From positions 1 through 36,020 of the forward strand of contig VBAH01000073.1 in assembly GCA_005884685.1 (NCBI GenBank): 36,020 nt of DNA. Reading direction: 5' to 3'. Shown here in pieces: positions 33,088-36,020 of this stretch. Below the pieces are notes generated by a model. That model saw only the letters and a list, made by a program, of their open reading frames with translations, was not told where the DNA came from and ran no database searches. Position 1 is the stretch's first letter; each line of letters opens with the position of its first letter. The position numbers were made by a program, and so were the translations under genes. The stretch comes from Alphaproteobacteria bacterium (GTDB lineage Bacteria > Pseudomonadota > Alphaproteobacteria > Rhizobiales > Xanthobacteraceae).

Positions 33088-33109
33088 GGGTTCCAATATT
33101 CTGGAACCC
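33088..33109. promoter_or_regulatory. Palindrome upstream of the zinc-ribbon gene
   Basis: GGGTTCCA-ATATTC-TGGAACCC is a perfect inverted repeat with 8-bp arms. It lies 27 nt before the ATG at 33061. It could be an operator or a hairpin in the leader. The minus strand carries GGAACCC but no CGTT box at the right distance, so an EcfG promoter is not supported here. Confidence 0.5.
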
Positions 33110-33164
33110 ACGCCGGAAGAGAGTCAAGACCGCGAATTAGACAGCGGGGGTAACCCAGGGCGGC

Positions 33165-33359
33165 CTAGTCCAGCTTGCTCCGAAGGTCGGCGCACGCAAG
33201 CTCGCCACCGTTGCTGACGTGGCGCTCAATGGCCGACGCTGTGTTCATCCAGGTTTTTGCGAGTTGGACCATCAAATCACGATGGCTGGGATTCTCGGTC
33301 TGATCTGACCACCGCAGACATTCCAAGGCGAACAGACGCATTTCCTCCGGAGTCACCAT
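33165..33359 (-). CDS. Small hypothetical protein
   Basis: A 64-aa protein, MVTPEEMRLFALECLRWSDQ, then TENPSHRDLMVQLAKTWMNT, then ASAIERHVSNGGELACADLR. It is a helical hairpin with no membrane segment. The MRxxALECLRWxxxxxxxSHRDLMxxxAKTWMxTAxAIER pattern is familiar from many Bradyrhizobium hypotheticals. An ATG with GGAG nearby supports the start. Function is unknown. The stop is followed by GCCGCCCT, as for the DUF6894 gene. Confidence 0.68.
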   Translation of the reverse strand: MVTPEEMRLFALECLRWSDQTENPSHRDLMVQLAKTWMNTASAIERHVSNGGELACADLRSKLD

Positions 33360-33447
33360 GACACCTGCTCCCAGTAGGCATGGAACTTTGACGCCCGATT
33401 AACTACGCAGCCGGTTCCGGGTTCCCACGAAATTCATGGTCGAAAAA

Positions 33448-33557
33448 CAAAAGGGACCACTCTCAAATTCAAAAGGGACCACCGACCATCAAAAGGGGCC
33501 AGTACCCCCCTCCAGGTACTGTCCGAATTAGGACACTCCGCATTGGAACTTAGGACA
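33448..33557. mobile_element. Remnant ends of IS21-like elements
   Basis: Three copies of CAAAAGGGACCA-like units start at 33448, 33470 and 33490 (third with GGGGCCA), spaced 22 and 20 nt. Two copies of TTAGGACA start at 33528 and 33550, spaced 22 nt. Tandem short repeats at about 20-22 nt spacing are typical of IS21-family ends, where IstA binds. No IstA or IstB gene is next to them, so these are debris, apparently from two different elements. Confidence 0.6.
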
Positions 33558-33605
33558 CTCTGCCGATAGGCTCCTTGAGGAAGCCGACTTCGGGGATGAT
33601 GTCCG

Positions 33606-33818
33606 ATGGACGAAGATTATGTTGGGACGGCCAACACGGTCGTGAATCGTGCGGTCGGGCGCTTCCGCGATCCAGCCAAGTCGGACCTTCTTGTGCTGAC
33701 TCTGCGGTGCGCAGACGGCGATCATATCTTCGCTCTGGACCGGCGGATGGCCATGCTTGTGAGCGACGGCCTTGCCGAAACAGCGAAGAAGCTAACCGCA
33801 CCGCGCCACGAAAATTGA
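33606..33818 (+). CDS. Small hypothetical protein between IS remnants
   Basis: A 70-aa frame, MDEDYVGTANTVVNRAVGRF, then RDPAKSDLLVLTLRCADGDH, then IFALDRRMAMLVSDGLAETA. It has the look of a small alpha/beta protein, but no family is recognised. The upstream sequence GGGGATGATGTCCG offers only a weak ribosome binding site. It lies between IS ends and the IS1-like transposase gene, so it may be cargo or a leftover. Confidence 0.42.
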   Translation: MDEDYVGTANTVVNRAVGRFRDPAKSDLLVLTLRCADGDHIFALDRRMAMLVSDGLAETAKKLTAPRHEN

Positions 33819-33887
33819 ACATGTCTACCCCAAAGCAAAACTGGGGCAGTTAAGGCAACGCACGGGCGCGCGAGCAACGCACCGGTC

Positions 33888-34787
33888 CTAGGCTTTGCCG
33901 CCCTCGATCACGCGGAAGGCGCGACGGCGATCCGGGGCAGTCACGACCGGGTCAATCGGCTGTGTCGCGAGCGCCGCGTCCAGCAGTTCGCCAATCGACC
34001 AGACATGATCCGTGATACCTTGCGCGACTGCTGGCGTGCTGCGCAGGCTCTCGTGCGGCCTACATAGATTGTAGTGCGCGACGTAAAGCGAGACGGCGGC
34101 GGCGTGGTTGTCCAGCTTCTTAGAGAAGCCATTGGTTAGCCGGGTAAAGCGGCGGCAGGCCATCCGCATTGAGAGATTGCTGCGTTCGACATAGGACGTG
34201 CTGATATCCGCCGGGACGCCATACATGGCTTCGCGCTCGACCGCGATCACAGCGGCAGGCGAGTAGCGGTGTTGCGCAGCCTTCATGCCAAGGTGCGTGA
34301 CGCTGTAGGTCTTATTGATCACGCCATGCGCGCTGGTTTTGAACTGCGCACGCACGGCCGGTTGATACGGGCGGAAGCCATCGGTCGAAATTTCCGGCGC
34401 GCCAAGCACGCGCTCGCGTAGGTCCGCCATGAACTCATCCGTGGTGTCCGTGTCGCGCTTGCCGGTGCGATAGCCGACGATCATGCGGCTTGCCGACGCC
34501 AGCCCGACGAACGTGTATTGGTCGCCTTTGTCGTGGCCGTCCGTGCGCTTCAAATGCCGCTGCTTCTTGCCGACGTAGCTCCAAAGCTCATCAAGCTCTA
34601 AGCGCCCCGTTCGGATGCCAACCACCATGCGGTAATGCAGTTCTGCGCAGCCGCGCCCGACCTTCGCGCCAAGGCGCATGATCGTATCGCGATGAATGCC
34701 GGTCATCCGTTCAACGGCGCGGATGCTCATCCCTTCCGTAAGGCACGCGATTACGTGGATTTGCCGGTCGCGGGAGAGGACGTTCAT
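33888..34787 (-). CDS. IS1-like DDE transposase
   Basis: A 299-aa protein. The N-terminal HTH is MNVLSRDRQIHVIACLTEGM, then SIRAVERMTGIHRDTIMRLG. The catalytic DDE residues appear as Asp66 (LELDELWSYVG), Asp136 (STDGFRPYQPAV) and Glu201 (STSYVERSNLSMRM). Then RRFTRLTNGFSKKLDNHAAA and HYNLCRPHESLRSTPAVAQG follow, a C-terminal hallmark of the IS1-like transposase group common in alphaproteobacteria. The ORF is complete. I find no terminal inverted repeats matching around it, so mobility is uncertain. It is divergent from the DUF6471 gene, sharing a promoter region packed with CCGGATA palindromes. Confidence 0.85.
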   Translation of the reverse strand: MNVLSRDRQIHVIACLTEGMSIRAVERMTGIHRDTIMRLGAKVGRGCAELHYRMVVGIRTGRLELDELWSYVGKKQRHLKRTDGHDKGDQYTFVGLASASRMIVGYRTGKRDTDTTDEFMADLRERVLGAPEISTDGFRPYQPAVRAQFKTSAHGVINKTYSVTHLGMKAAQHRYSPAAVIAVEREAMYGVPADISTSYVERSNLSMRMACRRFTRLTNGFSKKLDNHAAAVSLYVAHYNLCRPHESLRSTPAVAQGITDHVWSIGELLDAALATQPIDPVVTAPDRRRAFRVIEGGKA

Positions 34788-34795
34788 CTAAGCAC

Positions 34796-34882
34796 CATAT
34801 CCGGTAACTTGTTCCCGGATACAGTATCACGTCATTGCCCCTTGTCAACAACAAAATACCGGATATGATAACTTATATTCGG
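34796..34882. promoter_or_regulatory. Divergent promoter with palindromic operators between transposase and DUF6471 genes
   Basis: Leftward: TTGACA (34849-34844), 17-nt spacer, TACTGT (34826-34821). Rightward: TTGTCA (34842-34847), 16-nt spacer, TATGAT (34864-34869). The two -35 boxes overlap. Operators: TATCCGG-N10-CCGGATA (34798-34821) and CCGGATAT-N8-ATATTCGG (34859-34882, one mismatch). Also CATATCCGGTA (34796-34806) pairs perfectly with TACCGGATATG (34857-34867). The second operator covers the rightward -10 box, fitting repression of both genes by the HTH protein. Confidence 0.72.
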
Positions 34883-34902
34883 AACTGAGACAGGGGCAGA
34901 AC

Positions 34903-35145
34903 ATGGGCTTTGCCAAGACTGAGGCGGAATGGGCCGAACGGGCCTCCCGTCACCTAAAAGCCGAATTGAAGCGAGCGGGCCTGACCTACGATGAGTTGGC
35001 CGAGCGCCTAAAGAAACACGGCTTCAAGGACGAAACGAAAGCGAGCATCGCGAACAAGCTGGCCAGAGGCACATTCCCCACGCCGTTCTTCCTAGCCGCG
35101 TTGGTTGCAATCGGCGCGGAGATAGTCAGACTGGAGGACATCTAG
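34903..35145 (+). CDS. DUF6471 HTH-like DNA-binding protein
   Basis: An 80-aa protein: MGFAKTEAEWAERASRHLKA, then ELKRAGLTYDELAERLKKHG, then FKDETKASIANKLARGTFPT, ending FLAALVAIGAEIVRLEDI. The pattern WxxxAxxxLKAELKRxxxTYxELAxxL...xxxANKxxRGxFxxxFFLxxLxAIG matches DUF6471, an HTH-like small family. The middle resembles a compact XRE-type fold. It is the natural candidate to bind the CCGGATA palindromes in its own promoter and to repress the divergent transposase gene. AGGGG precedes the ATG. Family call fairly sure, role inferred. Confidence 0.78.
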   Translation: MGFAKTEAEWAERASRHLKAELKRAGLTYDELAERLKKHGFKDETKASIANKLARGTFPTPFFLAALVAIGAEIVRLEDI

Positions 35146-35253
35146 GAATGACCTCGCCACAAATTCCGCAGCGACAACGCCATGATTATCAGGAGCGCTC
35201 CAAGAGACAGCGCTACGACTGAGAAGCTTACAGTTTCCAAGAGGCTTAGGGTT

Positions 35254-35952
35254 ATGTTCGATGGATCGCTCCATTCTTGGGAAGAATGGATGATCGTATC
35301 CTTGGCGTTAGTGGCTGCGGCGGGCGTGTTCGTGGTGGTCGCAACCAGAAAGGTTGTAAAACTTACCAGAATTGAATTGGAGGTCGCGAAACAGCAAACG
35401 GAAGAGGTACGTCGCCAAAATTTGGAAATCGAACAGGCCGTCAGTCCCAGGATTCTGGACCAGTCGGACTTATCCGCCTTGAAGCCGTTTGCAGGTAGCG
35501 AGGCGCTTATTTTGTTTATTCCCGACTTTGAGGCGCGTCGGCTCGCGGGCCAGATTTCCCTGCTTCTGGATATGGCTGGCTGGAAGGTAACTATGCGACC
35601 GGAGACAGTCGACATCAGAGATGGCGTATACGTTGAGCACGTCTGGGCCACGATAAAGTATGGCGATCCCGAAAGCAGTAAGCCCGAGCGGATCGATGCG
35701 GATCGCAAGCTCAGCGATGTGAGAAGGGCAAAGGCGTCCGCGATTGCGGGCGTGATAGCGCAGAGCAAAATAGAGGTGACGGCCTCATACGCTACATCAG
35801 CGTATGCCGATAAACAGTGGACTCCCAATCTTTCACATGAGGCAATTCGGATCAGTGTCGGCCTTAAGCCGATGACATACTTCACCCAGAAACGTCTTGA
35901 AGAACTGAAAGCCAAGAACCCCGGCGGCAACGTGATCTTCGGCAACCAGTAG
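35254..35952 (+). CDS. Single-pass membrane protein with coiled coil, unknown function
   Basis: From the ATG at 35254 the protein is 232 aa. An upstream in-frame ATG at 35182 would add 24 residues but lacks a good ribosome binding site, while AAGAGGC lies 12 nt before 35254. The membrane helix at about residues 13-30 (MIVSLALVAAAGVFVVVATR) is followed by a coiled coil (KLTRIELEVAKQQTEEVRRQ, then NLEIEQAV). A soluble domain holds DLSALKPFAGSEALILFIPD, then FEARRLAGQISLLLDMAGWK, ending NPGGNVIFGNQ. Its DMAGWKVTMRPETVDIRDGV part suggests an alpha/beta fold. No family is recognised. It follows the DUF6471 gene on the same strand by 108 nt. Confidence 0.6.
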   Translation: MFDGSLHSWEEWMIVSLALVAAAGVFVVVATRKVVKLTRIELEVAKQQTEEVRRQNLEIEQAVSPRILDQSDLSALKPFAGSEALILFIPDFEARRLAGQISLLLDMAGWKVTMRPETVDIRDGVYVEHVWATIKYGDPESSKPERIDADRKLSDVRRAKASAIAGVIAQSKIEVTASYATSAYADKQWTPNLSHEAIRISVGLKPMTYFTQKRLEELKAKNPGGNVIFGNQ

Positions 35953-35973
35953 GGCTGCCTACTCATCCCGGAA

Positions 35974-36003
35974 TTAGGACACCGCGTCCCTGAAATTAGG
36001 ACA
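35974..36003. mobile_element. IS21-like end with TTAGGACA repeats
   Basis: TTAGGACA at 35974-35981 and 35996-36003, spaced exactly 22 nt, as in the pair at 33528 and 33550 and in the same orientation. The spacers differ. It may be the edge of an IS that continues outside the window. Confidence 0.55.
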
Positions 36004-36020
36004 GAGGGGGTCAAGTTAGG

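Noticed and set aside
33088-33109. EcfG promoter at the GGAACCC of the palindrome
   Set aside because: No CGTT box follows at 16-17 nt on the minus strand.

Overview
The window looks like chromosome of an alphaproteobacterium in the Hyphomicrobiales, close to Bradyrhizobium and Xanthobacteraceae. The grounds are the high GC content, a flagellar export cluster read into a CckA-type hybrid kinase, a CtrA box, a GGAAC-N16-CGTT stress-type promoter, and small families common in this order (DUF3551, BA14K, DUF3309, DUF6894, DUF6471). Many palindromic interspersed repeats of the kind seen in these genomes are also present. No rRNA, tRNA or CRISPR was found.

Region 1 (1-8531): flagellar and cell-cycle locus. 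Leftward are fliO, fliP and the N-terminal part of a PAS-domain protein. Rightward is flgB-flgC-fliE-fliQ-fliR-flhB-cckA. A perfect CtrA site (TTAA-N7-TTAAC) lies about 70 nt before flgB. CckA is the kinase that feeds phosphate to CtrA, so target operon and regulator are joined. Two palindromic repeats sit inside the operon.

Region 2 (8551-20441): mixed housekeeping and envelope genes. These are a DUF3309 membrane peptide with a stress-type promoter, two glutathione transferases, a cupin, an EamA exporter, an LLM flavin oxidoreductase, HdeD, a GNAT acetyltransferase, a Tim44-domain protein, several small secreted proteins, and a Kazal-type inhibitor. An NHL-type beta-propeller gene carries an in-frame TAG inside its signal peptide.

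Region 3 (20442-23952): repeat-rich, then lower-GC accessory DNA. It holds about 1 kb without a convincing gene, a membrane protein paralogous to one at 19.2 kb, the 3' half of an HTH gene cut by a repeat, two small unknown membrane proteins, and a 316-aa unknown whose start codon overlaps that of fumarase.

Region 4 (23951-31435): class I fumarase, RmuC, a second LLM oxidoreductase, small secreted proteins, and two adjacent LysR-type genes. One LysR gene is full length and one is only the HTH part. The short regulator and its downstream secreted-protein gene share a near-identical 29-bp motif in their upstream regions.

Region 5 (31436-36020): accessory end. It contains tiny membrane ORFs, a truncated conserved gene, DUF6894, a 59-aa zinc-ribbon protein, and debris of IS21-like ends. 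It also holds a divergent pair, an IS1-like DDE transposase and a DUF6471 HTH protein, sharing a compact promoter with palindromic operators, followed by a coiled-coil membrane protein of unknown role.
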